The notes beneath the pieces are model-generated. The model was not told the DNA's origin, ran no database searches, and worked only from the letters and a program-made list of their open reading frames with translations. Of a DNA stretch of 64,000 bases, positions 50,318 to 59,613 are shown piece by piece; position 1 is the first letter of the stretch; each line of letters starts with the position of its first letter. The DNA is taken from contig CAILUU010000040.1 in assembly GCA_903837525.1 (NCBI GenBank), forward strand, positions 1 to 64,000, given 5' to 3'. This DNA comes from an uncultured Bacteroidota bacterium. Its GTDB lineage: Bacteria; Bacteroidota; Bacteroidia; Chitinophagales; Chitinophagaceae. Position numbers and translations under genes: made by a program.

Positions 50318-51625
50318 TTAATTTTTCTTCAATGCTTTTGCATAAATTTCTAAGCAACGCTTACGAGCCACTTCATGCTCTACAATTGGTTTTGGGTATG
50401 TAAACTCTTGAAACTCGGGAACCCATTTTTTTATGTAAGTAAGTTTTTCATCAAACTTTTTTGTTTGTAAGTAAGGATTAAATATTCTAAAATAAGGTGC
50501 CGCATCACAGCCACTACCACTAGCCCATTGCCAACCACCATTGTTTGCTGCAAAATCAAAATCTAATAATTTTTTAGCAAAATAGGCTTCGCCTAATCGC
50601 CAATCTAATAGTAAATGTTTGGTTAAAAAAGAGGCCACAATCATACGTACACGATTATGCATAAACCCAGTTGCATTTAACTCCCTCATACCAGCATCTA
50701 CAATAGGATACCCAGTTTGTCCATTACACCATTTTTCAAATTCTCCAGTATCATTACGCCACTCAATGGTATCGTAGGGTGCTTTAAAGGCTTTGCCCAT
50801 ACCAACCTGTGGAAAATGCCATAAAATCATATGATAAAAATCTCTCCAAATTAATTCATTTACATAAGTAGAGTTTAGGGGAAGTGCTTTATTCAAGAGT
50901 GCTCGTATACTAATGGTACCAAAACGTAAATGCAACCCTAATTTTGATGTGCCCTCTATTCCCGGAAAGTCTCTATTGGTGGAATATTTTTTTACAACCT
51001 CTTCATTTAATTGTTGTTGCGGAAATTGTATAGATGATACTTGAAAACCCATATCCTTTAGGCTGGGTATTTTTTGCTCCGCCTGTTTAAAAAAATTAGT
51101 AAAATAGTCTTTTGTTGGATAAGGGTTATGTTGAGCAGTGGTTAACGCTGCCTTCCATTTTCTGCTGTAGGGTGTAAAAACAGTATAGGGCTTTCCATCT
51201 TCTTTTACTACTTCATCTTTTTCAAAAATTACTTGGTCTTTAAAAGTGATGAAGGAAATATTTTTTTCTAACAACAAATTTTTAATGTCACTATCTCTTT
51301 CTTTTGCATACGCTTCATAATCATGGTTAGTAAATACGTTTTCTATTTTGTATTGTGTACATAATTGCTGAAATGCCATTATGGGTGTAGTATAAAAAAC
51401 ATGTAAGGTACTACCCATTTGTAACAATTGATTTTGTAGGGCAGTAATAGTTTGGTATATAAACGTTACCCTAGCATCGTCTTTATCTTCTAACTTATTT
51501 AAAATGGCTGTATCAAAAATAAAAATGGGTAATACGGGCTTATTGCTTTTTAAGGCATGGTAAAGTGCGGCATTATCATTTAGCCTTAAATCTCTTCTGA
51601 ACCAAAAAATATTAACTGATTGCAT
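50318..51625 (-). CDS. phrB: Deoxyribodipyrimidine photolyase
   Basis: Photolyase repairs UV-made cyclobutane pyrimidine dimers using light and FAD. The 435-residue protein has the antenna Rossmann start NIFWFRRDLRLNDNAALYHAL (5-25) and a helical FAD domain with LGLHLRFGTISIRALL, ELIWRDFYHMILWHFPQ, TGYPIVDAGMRELNATGFMHNRVRM (about 307-331) and WQWASGSGCDAAPYFRIFNP (about 369-388). It is leftward, with a hairpin at 51688-51712 between it and the next upstream gene. Confidence 0.95.
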   Translation of the reverse strand: MQSVNIFWFRRDLRLNDNAALYHALKSNKPVLPIFIFDTAILNKLEDKDDARVTFIYQTITALQNQLLQMGSTLHVFYTTPIMAFQQLCTQYKIENVFTNHDYEAYAKERDSDIKNLLLEKNISFITFKDQVIFEKDEVVKEDGKPYTVFTPYSRKWKAALTTAQHNPYPTKDYFTNFFKQAEQKIPSLKDMGFQVSSIQFPQQQLNEEVVKKYSTNRDFPGIEGTSKLGLHLRFGTISIRALLNKALPLNSTYVNELIWRDFYHMILWHFPQVGMGKAFKAPYDTIEWRNDTGEFEKWCNGQTGYPIVDAGMRELNATGFMHNRVRMIVASFLTKHLLLDWRLGEAYFAKKLLDFDFAANNGGWQWASGSGCDAAPYFRIFNPYLQTKKFDEKLTYIKKWVPEFQEFTYPKPIVEHEVARKRCLEIYAKALKKN

Positions 51626-51687
51626 ATTTTAAAATAACAAATAATTACAGGGATTGTTGATGACTTTTAAATTATCCGTAGATGTTT

Positions 51688-51712
51688 GGTTCCTCAGTGA
51701 TACAGAGGAACC
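51688..51712. other. 8-bp hairpin between photolyase and aminotransferase genes
   Basis: GGTTCCTC (51688-51695) pairs with GAGGAACC (51705-51712) around a 9-base loop. It lies between two leftward genes. No T run follows on the minus strand, so its role as terminator or repeat is unclear. Confidence 0.45.
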
Positions 51713-51728
51713 TTTAAAAATTACCCTT

Positions 51729-52556
51729 TTACAAAATTAATTTATAAATTTTTTGCACCACTTTGTTGCTGTACGTTTTATCCTCTATTTGCTTAACCCA
51801 TTTTATGGGTGTTATAGCATTGGTTAAAAAAACTTCATCGGCTTGTAAAATATTGTTGGGTGTTAAGGGTTTTTCTTGAATGTTAAAACCGTTTTCGTTT
51901 AAAGTTTTAATAATGCGGTTTCTAGTAATGCCCTCAATACATCCTTGGGTTAATGGGGGTGTAAAAATTTTATCACCTTTACAAATAAAAACGTTTGCAA
52001 TAGTGCTATCACAAATATTTCCAAATTGATTTAGTACCAACGCATCATTCCACTTATTTTTTTTGGCAAAAAGCGCTGCCATAGTGTAGGGCAAAAAATT
52101 ATTGTGCTTAATACTACTAAATATATCGCAACTTTTTTTTGCTTCATTATAAATACCAATAACCAACCCATTTTCATTTATTAATCCCTTATCGGATGGT
52201 AAAGCCCATGTTTGTATAGTGTAATTGGAGTTGTTATTTACAGCATCATACAGGCCACCATCGCCTTTAAAAACCATTAAACGAACTCGGGCAAATAATT
52301 GGTGTTTATTTTTTTTTACCAAAGCCATTATTTCATTTTGTAACTTTTGTTTGGTAAATAAATTAGGCAAATCAAATTGTAACAGGTGCAAACCTTTCCA
52401 TAGCCTATCAAAATGTTCGGTAGCAAATAGCAGGTTATCCTTTTCTACTTTAAGGGTTTCAAATAAACCATCGCCATAACGTAGGCCTCTATTGTTTGGG
52501 GTTAAGTTAGGAGTATCTTCTGTATAATATTTTCCATTGTATATATAATACTGCAT
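51729..52556 (-). CDS. Class IV PLP-dependent aminotransferase / aminodeoxychorismate lyase-like
   Basis: A 275-residue fold type IV PLP enzyme. Family text includes LTPNNRGLRYGDGLFETLKV (about 18-37), the PLP Lys in FSSIKHNNFLPY (near 147), and NICDSTIANVFICKGDKIFTPPLTQGCIEGITRN (about 187-220). The family holds branched-chain and D-amino acid aminotransferases and aminodeoxychorismate lyase (PabC). Its small size and the folate genes in the window make PabC a fair guess, but the sequence alone does not decide it. A -7 box lies at 52587-52594. Confidence 0.82.
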   Translation of the reverse strand: MQYYIYNGKYYTEDTPNLTPNNRGLRYGDGLFETLKVEKDNLLFATEHFDRLWKGLHLLQFDLPNLFTKQKLQNEIMALVKKNKHQLFARVRLMVFKGDGGLYDAVNNNSNYTIQTWALPSDKGLINENGLVIGIYNEAKKSCDIFSSIKHNNFLPYTMAALFAKKNKWNDALVLNQFGNICDSTIANVFICKGDKIFTPPLTQGCIEGITRNRIIKTLNENGFNIQEKPLTPNNILQADEVFLTNAITPIKWVKQIEDKTYSNKVVQKIYKLIL

Positions 52557-52564
52557 AGGTAATG

Positions 52565-52806
52565 TTATAATTTAGATTTTGGGGTACAAAAATACTCACT
52601 AAAAAATGCGTACCTATTTTTTATTTTTTTAGGCTTAAATTTCCTCGGGGTCGGTAGTTTTCTGATGTAAGCATTTGTCCCCATTTCCATCATTTTGCTA
52701 ATCATTTGTTGATCATCATACTCTTTTTGTATTAATTGTATACCATCAATAACATCCATTTCGGCATTCTAATATACATTAACAGTACATCAAGCTTTTT
52801 AATAGA
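52565..52806 (-). pseudogene. Remnant of a response-regulator receiver domain
   Basis: Reading leftward from about 52806 one frame gives KKLDVLLMYIRMP, which matches the receiver core PDVLLMDIRMPEMDG with the phosphate-accepting Asp changed to Tyr. A one-base frameshift then leads into the frame starting ATG 52759: MDVIDGIQLIQKEY, followed by QQMISKMMEMGTNAYIRK, matching the end of a receiver (KMMEMGANAYLLK). The central part between these is shortened and the tail is not family sequence. So this is a broken receiver with at least one frameshift, one loss of the key residue and a deletion. No sensor kinase is adjacent. Confidence 0.75.
52587..52594 (-). promoter_or_regulatory. -7 box TATTTTTG before the class IV aminotransferase
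   Basis: Minus-strand TATTTTTG matches TAnnTTTG, 30 bases before the ATG. It lies within the receiver remnant. Confidence 0.35.
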
Positions 52807-53213
52807 TATTTTATTTATCATATCCTTACCATCCTCCTCCCAAAGCATTTTTAAATTTGTTTTGTCCTAAAGTGCCATTTTATAATATTTCTAAATAATT
52901 TTTGAGATAGATAATAATAAAACCTAATATGTGCCAACCATAGATTTGCCAAAAGAATGAGGATATTGCAAGGCTAGAATAAAACAGATATTTTGGTCCT
53001 CTACACGACGGAAACAAGGGTTGTGTTTATGGTAGTTGTATAAAATTTAAAGAAAAAATGCTATTATAAAAAATCTACTAAGTGATGATAAGGTACGAAG
53101 CTTCTCAAAAAAATCATTAAAAAATATTTCTTTCCTCAACATGACGGAGGCAGGGTTGTGTGGTTAGCAAAACCCACATAGAAATAAAGTTATTGAATTT
53201 AGAAAAATAAAAA
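52807..53213. other. Non-coding stretch with diverged direct repeat
   Basis: No intact gene was seen between the receiver remnant and the SAM hydrolase-like gene. Two related blocks of about 30 bases, at 52997-53026 and 53133-53161, share TCCTC.ACA.GACGGA followed by AGGGTTGTGT. They look like two copies of an interspersed repeat. The rest is AT-rich, with no hairpin terminator. Confidence 0.5.
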
Positions 53214-54104
53214 TTACTTCTTACTAACCTCCACCTTCCACTCATTACCGCTAAGTACTTTATGCACTGCGGAAAAACTACCCATGTTTAAAGCAAAAGA
53301 AACTTGCAACAAACTATTTAAATATAGTAATGGTTTACCTTTTGCTACGCCACCAAATGTAGCCATGTAGGGCATTGTACTTTCGTGTTTTTTTATTTTG
53401 TTTTTATAGATGATTACTTTAAAAACATCGCCAATTTTTGGATTAAATTTTTTGAATAAATCGCCACTAATATTTGTCCATATGTTACCATATTGCACAT
53501 CTAAAATATTAATAGTCCCTTTTATACTATTATTTTCTATACTAGCTTTTTGATAGGGTAAGCTAACTATTTGGTTGGGTAATTGTTGCCCTACTTGCTC
53601 AAACGTAATTTTACCAGCAGCCAATTTTGCAGCGGTAAAAGCATATACATCTCTTCCATGAAAGGTATATGATTTCTCAGATCCCTTTCTTCTATTTTGT
53701 ACTTCATCTATTTCTCTTATTTGATCAATGCCTTGCGATTGAGCAATTAAGGTAAGTGTACCATTATCGGGTGTTACAATAAAATGTCCGGCTTTTGTTT
53801 TTAGTATAACCGATTTACGCTGTGTACCTACACCAGGATCAACCACCGATACAAACACGGTTCCAGCAGACCAATACGCTATTGTTTGCTCTAACCTATA
53901 CGCTGCTTCCCAAATATTGTAGGCAGGTATTTCATGGGTTAAATCAAATAATTTTAAACTACTATCTACACCCATTGCTACGCCTTTCATAGCACTTACG
54001 GCTCCATCTTTTAATCCAAAATCGGTTTGAAAAACAACTGTTTTGTTTTGTGCAGAAACAACTTGTGTGCTTACAAATAGCAATATGCTATATAAATATT
54101 TCAT
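53214..54104 (-). CDS. Exported SAM hydrolase-like (DUF62) protein
   Basis: A 296-residue member of the DUF62 family, which contains SAM hydroxide adenosyltransferases and the fluorinase/chlorinase enzymes. Motifs present are FQTDFGLKDG (25-34), SVVDPGVGTQRKSV (86-99), TPDNGTL and FHGRDVYAF (148-156). The catalytic triad Asp, Arg and His of the hydrolases corresponds to Asp89, Arg96 and His149, all conserved. Unusually, a clear Sec signal peptide (MKYLYSILLFVSTQVVSAQ, 1-19) predicts a periplasmic location, where SAM is not normally found. The substrate is therefore uncertain. The TonB receptor gene lies upstream, behind a terminator. Confidence 0.85.
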   Translation of the reverse strand: MKYLYSILLFVSTQVVSAQNKTVVFQTDFGLKDGAVSAMKGVAMGVDSSLKLFDLTHEIPAYNIWEAAYRLEQTIAYWSAGTVFVSVVDPGVGTQRKSVILKTKAGHFIVTPDNGTLTLIAQSQGIDQIREIDEVQNRRKGSEKSYTFHGRDVYAFTAAKLAAGKITFEQVGQQLPNQIVSLPYQKASIENNSIKGTINILDVQYGNIWTNISGDLFKKFNPKIGDVFKVIIYKNKIKKHESTMPYMATFGGVAKGKPLLYLNSLLQVSFALNMGSFSAVHKVLSGNEWKVEVSKK

Positions 54105-54122
54105 TTTTTTTTAAATTTAAAA

Positions 54123-54155
54123 AGGGTTTACAACCTTTTAAAAGTTGTAAACCCT
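54123..54155 (-). terminator. Terminator of the TonB receptor gene
   Basis: AGGGTTTACAAC (54123-54134) and its complement up to 54155 form a long stem of about 16 pairs with one bulged C and an A/T-rich loop. It lies between the receptor stop and the SAM hydrolase-like start, so the two genes are probably separate units. Confidence 0.7.
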
Positions 54156-54184
54156 AAGCTAATAAATTTATGATTAGTTAGCTA

Positions 54185-56947
54185 TTAAAAATTAATGGCC
54201 AACTTAGTAAATAATCTTCTACCATTAAAACCCATTTGAACACTATCCCAAGGGCCGCCACTTTCGTTATTTGCATTAGCATTTTTTGCTAAGGGGTTAA
54301 TACTTAATAATGGATGAACATTAAAAATATTATCTACTCCGGCTAATAAGGTAACACTTTTACAAATTTTGTAAGAGCCAAATACATCGGATACTAACTT
54401 ACCCTTATACGTATATAAAGAGGATACAAATACATTAGGGTTTGCATCTGTTGGTACATCGCCAAAGCCCTCGGTACTTAAATTACCAAAATAAGTTAGG
54501 TTAGTACCTACAGATAATTTTTTTACACTGTAACTCATGCTAAGGTTAAACTTTGTTTGTGGTGCTGATGATTTTAAGAAGGTAACTTCTCTACTGCCAA
54601 AAAATGCTTCTCTATTATCATCATTGGTATTAAGAGCTGTTGGTACATTTATTTTATCTATTTTAAGCTCTTGAAAATTACCCGCTAACAATGCTTTAAA
54701 GGTTTTATTATTCCATTTTTTTGTATAGTCTACCACAATATCTAATCCGTAATTTGTTGTGTTTACTGCATTAGCAAAAAACTGTGCACTACCTACGCCA
54801 ATTTCATTTAACTTATCAGTAAATGCAGTTGGCAACGAGGCATCATCGGCATAAAATAAACCAGATATTACCACTCTATCTTTAACCTTTGTTACATATC
54901 CATCAATGGTAATTGAAAAGCCTTGTGCAACTTTACTTGCAAAACCTAAACTAGCACTCTGCGATGTTTCTTGCTTTAAAGCCGGTATACCTGCTAGCTG
55001 TGCAACTTCATCATAATTTGCTACCAATCGGCTTTGTATTAAATTGCTTCCAATAAATGAAGTAAGTGTATTGCTAAAATTTAATTGTTGTAAAGAAGGA
55101 GCTCTATATCCTGTGCTTGCACTTCCACGTAAATTAAACCCATCTGCTACTTTATAACGGGTAGCTAATTTAAAAGTAGCTAAAGATCCAAAGTCAGAGT
55201 AATTTTCTGCTCTTACTGCAGCATCTACCAACCACTTATCGGTTACGTTTAATTCACCATCTACATAAACACTTAAGCTATTACGTTTTGCATCTACAAC
55301 ATCGCTTGGGCTAAAACCAGGAAAACCCTGTGAACCTGAACCTTGCACACCATTGGGGTCGTAGTTTGAATAAGAGGCTTCTTCGCCTTTATTAATACCA
55401 TACTTTTCGTTACGATACTCAAAGCCATAACCAATGTTTAAACCTTTTGCAATTGATTTAAAATTTTTACTTAAATCAACATTTAAGGTAGCTTGTCTAA
55501 ATCTAAATCCACCATCTATAAAATAAGTTTTAGAGGTATTTCCAATTAAAGAGGCGTTAAATGTTTTATCGCCAAAATATTGAAAATCGTTTTTACCAGT
55601 TACTAAACTCACATCCCAATTCCAACTTTTTTGCGTTATGCCTTTAAAACCAAAAGAAACAGCCGCATCGTTAATTGCGGTTAAAATACGTGGATTATAG
55701 TAGGTTTCTCCATCGTTAGTGTTTTGCATAATACTTGCTACATTAATGGGCACCCCTAAAGCTGTTACAGGAAAACGATCAGCATTGCTACTCATATTTC
55801 TTGTGTAGGCATAAGCATCAGACTCTTTTGTGTTAATACTACCAAATGAGTAAAAAGTAGCTTTGCTATTTTTTACAGGTAATTCCATATTATACATTGC
55901 ACCGTATGTATTTATTGATCCATCGCCAAAGGCTCTGCGGCTAGTATTTATGTAACGCAAATCATCTTTATCTGTTTTCCAATTTGCAGTATCTGCTTGT
56001 CTAAATGTTTTTGCTTGTGTTTTAAAATCTAAAGAAAAATTTACAAAGCCACCCTGTTTACCTACATTAAAACCATTGTTGGCAGATAAATTAAGTGTAC
56101 CCCCGTCTATTGTATTACTACTTACATATTGATTACCATCATTAAAATTTTTGGCATTAAATTTATTATCGTAATAACCACTCCACCCAGCAATAATATT
56201 CCATTGGTTTACATTTTTACTTAGCACAATATTCATTACACCAGCTATAGCATCGCTACCATATTGTGCTGATGCACCATCTCTTAAAATCTCAATTCTA
56301 TCCACTCCATTTTGTGGAAAAGCATTTAAGTCTGTACCACTAGCACCTCTTCCTCTTGTGCCAAATAAAGCAACAAAAGCAGTATTATGCCTTCTTTTTC
56401 CGTTTATTAAAACAAGGGTTTGATCGGGACCTAAACCTCTTAAGGTTCCTAAATCCACATGATCGGCACCATCTGCTCCACTTTGTTTATTGTAGTTAAA
56501 CGATGGTGCTGTCATATTTAATACAGAAGTGAAATCCATTTTTGCAGAGGGTAATCCTACTTGATTAATTTTAATTACATCAATTGGCACTGCTGTTTCT
56601 GTTTTTGCTCTTGCAGCACCTCTTGTACCTACAATTACAACATCTGATAAATCTGCCACGGCTTTAGTTAAAGAAACACTTAGGTTAGTTTGACTACCCA
56701 ATGTTACAGAAACTAAGTTATACCCAACGCTGGATATATCAATCACATCGCCACTTGTGGCTTGAATTGTACATTTACCCTTGTCGTTGGCACTTACACC
56801 TGTATTGGTGCCTCTCATTTTTACAGATGCATTGCTAACGGTGTTGCCACTTGTTACATCGGTAATAGTAATGGTGTAGGCTATTTTTTGTGCAAAGCCG
56901 ATGGCACAAAGCAGCATAAAAAAAAGTAATGAGGTTAGTTTTCTCAT
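54185..56947 (-). CDS. TonB-dependent receptor with carboxypeptidase-like N-terminal domain
   Basis: A 920-residue outer-membrane receptor with a signal peptide (about 1-19, ending AIGFAQ). A carboxypeptidase-regulatory-like domain (about 22-95) comes next, then a plug domain (about 118-240) with TLRGLGPDQTLVLINGKRR and VDRIEILRDGASAQYGSDAIAGVMNIVL. A 22-strand barrel follows, ending in FTKLAINF. The plug and barrel order and the C-terminal Phe are typical. No SusD partner is adjacent, so it is not evidently a SusC. It could import a siderophore, a metal or peptides. The latter fits the DPP IV gene 300 bases away, by inference. Confidence 0.92.
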   Translation of the reverse strand: MRKLTSLLFFMLLCAIGFAQKIAYTITITDVTSGNTVSNASVKMRGTNTGVSANDKGKCTIQATSGDVIDISSVGYNLVSVTLGSQTNLSVSLTKAVADLSDVVIVGTRGAARAKTETAVPIDVIKINQVGLPSAKMDFTSVLNMTAPSFNYNKQSGADGADHVDLGTLRGLGPDQTLVLINGKRRHNTAFVALFGTRGRGASGTDLNAFPQNGVDRIEILRDGASAQYGSDAIAGVMNIVLSKNVNQWNIIAGWSGYYDNKFNAKNFNDGNQYVSSNTIDGGTLNLSANNGFNVGKQGGFVNFSLDFKTQAKTFRQADTANWKTDKDDLRYINTSRRAFGDGSINTYGAMYNMELPVKNSKATFYSFGSINTKESDAYAYTRNMSSNADRFPVTALGVPINVASIMQNTNDGETYYNPRILTAINDAAVSFGFKGITQKSWNWDVSLVTGKNDFQYFGDKTFNASLIGNTSKTYFIDGGFRFRQATLNVDLSKNFKSIAKGLNIGYGFEYRNEKYGINKGEEASYSNYDPNGVQGSGSQGFPGFSPSDVVDAKRNSLSVYVDGELNVTDKWLVDAAVRAENYSDFGSLATFKLATRYKVADGFNLRGSASTGYRAPSLQQLNFSNTLTSFIGSNLIQSRLVANYDEVAQLAGIPALKQETSQSASLGFASKVAQGFSITIDGYVTKVKDRVVISGLFYADDASLPTAFTDKLNEIGVGSAQFFANAVNTTNYGLDIVVDYTKKWNNKTFKALLAGNFQELKIDKINVPTALNTNDDNREAFFGSREVTFLKSSAPQTKFNLSMSYSVKKLSVGTNLTYFGNLSTEGFGDVPTDANPNVFVSSLYTYKGKLVSDVFGSYKICKSVTLLAGVDNIFNVHPLLSINPLAKNANANNESGGPWDSVQMGFNGRRLFTKLAINF

Positions 56948-57252
56948 AATAAAAGCATTTAGTTGGGTTATAAAAAAATTTAATCGTTATAATAAATGTA
57001 AATTATAATTTTTTTTTATTCAAATGCTATTTTTTTGTCGTTAATATTAATTTGCTTCAAATAGGGTAATAATTATAAATTGATTAAAATTTTTCAACTC
57101 TATAATTTTGAATAAAAAATATTTATTATTTGGAAGTATTCCTTAAAAAAGTAAACCCAAAATTTTGTAACTGATCAATGTAAAAATTAGTATAAAAATT
57201 TAATTAGTATACACCAGCTATCCCTAATGAAAATACATAAACTAGTTATGAT
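56948..57252. other. AT-rich spacer before the TonB receptor gene
   Basis: These 305 bases lie between the DPP IV stop and the receptor start. They are very AT-rich, and no gene, hairpin or exact TAnnTTTG box on the minus strand was found. Receptor regulation must act here, but I cannot point to the site. Confidence 0.4.
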
Positions 57253-59433
57253 TTACCTAGCACCCATCTTACATTTTTCTCTTAAAAAGTTTGTATAAAG
57301 TGTACTTAAATGCTCCGATGTACCTTCTCCTTCGCTAATACTATGGGTACGATTAGGGTAAGCCATAAATTGAAATTGCTTATTATATTTTATGAGTTCG
57401 TTTACTAGCGCTTCGGCATTAGAATAATGCACATTATCATCGCCTGTACCATGTATATACAATAAATTACCTTTTAAGTTTTTTGCATTATGTATGGGTG
57501 ATCCTTTTACAAAGTCTTCCATATTTTCTTGTGGCAAACCCATATATCTTTCTTGATAAATATTATCGTAAAATAATTGATTGCCTACCGCAGCTATTGA
57601 AATGCCTGTTTTAAAAATTTCGGGATATTGAAAAAGTAAGTTTAAGGTTGATGAACCACCACCACTCCAGCCCCACACAGCTATTCTTTCTTCATCAAAA
57701 TATGATTTCTCTTGCAATAGTTTTTTCATACCCATAGCTAAATCTCTAATATTTACAGATCCAATTTTGCGGTAAATTGCTTTACGCCATTTTGCACCTT
57801 TAAGCATTGGTGTGCCCCTATTATCAATAGATACTTGTATATATCCATCTCCTCGTATATCGCCATTGTATAAAAAATTACTGTGGCTTCCATAACTATC
57901 TTCTACTGTGCTTCCTGCAGGTTCTCCATAAACATACATTACCACAGGATATTTTTTTGATGCATCAAAGTTTTTAGGTTTATTTATCCATGCATCTAAC
58001 GTAATATTATCCTCAGTGGTAAGTTGTACATATTCTACATCATTTTCTTCAGTTGGTTTTGCATTTGTTGCTATACTTTTTGATGCATTTATTACTTTAT
58101 TTTCAGGCAACGTTAACCATTCAGTTACAGCTGGGGTTTGGTGATTTGAAAAAGTATGCGAAGCAAATTTTCCGGTAGGAGAAATAGTGTATTTATGTGT
58201 ACCTTTTAAATTTACATTAGTTATTAATTCAGCATCGTTACTTCCTTTTGCATTTATTTTTACTCTATATAAATACAGTTGTGTTGCATTATTTGGAGAA
58301 GCTGAAAAGTAGATGTAATTATTTTTTTCATCAATACATTTAATAGCTTCAATATCGTATTTACCCGATGTTAAAAGTGTTTCGATTTTTCCATCTTTAC
58401 TAATTTTATAAATATGCCTCCACCCATCTTTTTCGCTAACCCAAATAAATTCTTGTTTATTATTTATCCAGTTAAAACTACCTGGCTCCCAAAGTATATC
58501 AGCACTATTTAAATCTACCCAAGCATCATCATTTTCTGCCCAAAAGGTATAGCTATTACCATCTGTAGCATTACAATACATTAATTTACTTTCTTGTTGT
58601 TTTCTATTTAATTGTTGAAGAATTAATTGGTTAATTCCACTCCATTCCATTCTGGTTAAATAATGTTGTTGAGGGTCTCCATTAATTTGCATCCACTTAA
58701 TTTGTCCACTACTTACATTAGCTACACCAATTTTTGCTGGCGATGGGCTTTCCCCAACTTTAGGATATTCAACAGGAATGATTTTTGAATAATTACTATC
58801 TGTAGTATTCAACATAAAATAATCTCTAATTTTTGTAGCATCAATTTGCCAAAAGGCAATTTTACTTCCGTCTGGGCTCCATCTAAAACCATCTCGTAAA
58901 CCAAACTCCTCTTCGTAAGCCCAATCAAAAGTGCCGTTAATTAATTTACGGGTACCATCATTTGTAATTTTTTTAAAGTTGCCGTTTGTAACTTCTTCTA
59001 CAAATATATTATGCTCACTTACATACGCAACTTTTTTAGCATCTGGACTAAATTTTGCAAACATCAAGCTTTGTGCTGGCCTGCCTTTCCCAATTTGTGT
59101 AAGTTTATTGGTAGGTAAATCTAAAATCCAATAATCTCCTTTGGTATTATAACGCCATACCTTTTGTGTGTTTACAAAAAGCAACAATTTTGTATTGTCG
59201 TTGCTTAACATATACGAATCTGTCTTTAGTACTTTACCATTAACGGTTAATTGTTCTTTTTTTATAAAAAGAGTTTCGGCTTCGGTTTTAGGATCAATTT
59301 TTACAATATTTCCATCTTTAATTTTAGTGTAGGTACTGCCATCTGCCATCCAATTAAGTTGACGCCCTTGAGAAAATAGTAGGTGTACCAACAACATAAA
59401 TACAATACCTAAAAAACTAATTTTACCTTTCAT
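57253..59433 (-). CDS. Dipeptidyl peptidase IV-type serine peptidase (family S9)
   Basis: A 726-residue exported peptidase with a signal peptide (about 1-21, ending LLFSQ). An N-terminal eight-bladed propeller (DPP IV N domain, about 30-480) includes FDWAYEEEFGLRDGFRWSPDGSKIAFWQID, the Glu-containing loop typical of DPP IV. The alpha/beta hydrolase domain contains the nucleophile WGWSGGGSS, the Asp motif HGTGDDNVHYSNAE and the His in YPNRTHSISEG. It is expected to cut X-Pro or X-Ala dipeptides from peptide N-termini in the periplasm. It lies upstream of the TonB receptor. Confidence 0.94.
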   Translation of the reverse strand: MKGKISFLGIVFMLLVHLLFSQGRQLNWMADGSTYTKIKDGNIVKIDPKTEAETLFIKKEQLTVNGKVLKTDSYMLSNDNTKLLLFVNTQKVWRYNTKGDYWILDLPTNKLTQIGKGRPAQSLMFAKFSPDAKKVAYVSEHNIFVEEVTNGNFKKITNDGTRKLINGTFDWAYEEEFGLRDGFRWSPDGSKIAFWQIDATKIRDYFMLNTTDSNYSKIIPVEYPKVGESPSPAKIGVANVSSGQIKWMQINGDPQQHYLTRMEWSGINQLILQQLNRKQQESKLMYCNATDGNSYTFWAENDDAWVDLNSADILWEPGSFNWINNKQEFIWVSEKDGWRHIYKISKDGKIETLLTSGKYDIEAIKCIDEKNNYIYFSASPNNATQLYLYRVKINAKGSNDAELITNVNLKGTHKYTISPTGKFASHTFSNHQTPAVTEWLTLPENKVINASKSIATNAKPTEENDVEYVQLTTEDNITLDAWINKPKNFDASKKYPVVMYVYGEPAGSTVEDSYGSHSNFLYNGDIRGDGYIQVSIDNRGTPMLKGAKWRKAIYRKIGSVNIRDLAMGMKKLLQEKSYFDEERIAVWGWSGGGSSTLNLLFQYPEIFKTGISIAAVGNQLFYDNIYQERYMGLPQENMEDFVKGSPIHNAKNLKGNLLYIHGTGDDNVHYSNAEALVNELIKYNKQFQFMAYPNRTHSISEGEGTSEHLSTLYTNFLREKCKMGAR

Positions 59434-59600
59434 ACTAAATTGATTTAGAAGATAAAATTAAGTAATTAGTTTTATTTAAACCTCACCACTACCCGTCTCC
59501 ACCGAAAGCATCGGACTGTTCCAGAAAGAATAGGGTGCTTTAGACTTAAAAATGTATAACTATTTTAAAGTATTAAAAAGAGTAATTAGATTAAACACCA

Positions 59601-59608
59601 TAATTTTG
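59601..59608 (+). promoter_or_regulatory. -7 box TAATTTTG before the S4 gene
   Basis: TAATTTTG matches TAnnTTTG and ends 5 bases before the ATG at 59614. It overlaps the in-frame GTG at 59608, so the ATG is preferred. Confidence 0.5.
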
Positions 59609-59613
59609 TGCCA

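Noticed and set aside
53214-59433. SAM hydrolase-like protein, TonB receptor and DPP IV as a dedicated uptake operon
   Set aside because: A strong hairpin separates the first two and a 305-base spacer the last two, and no common substrate can be read from the sequence.
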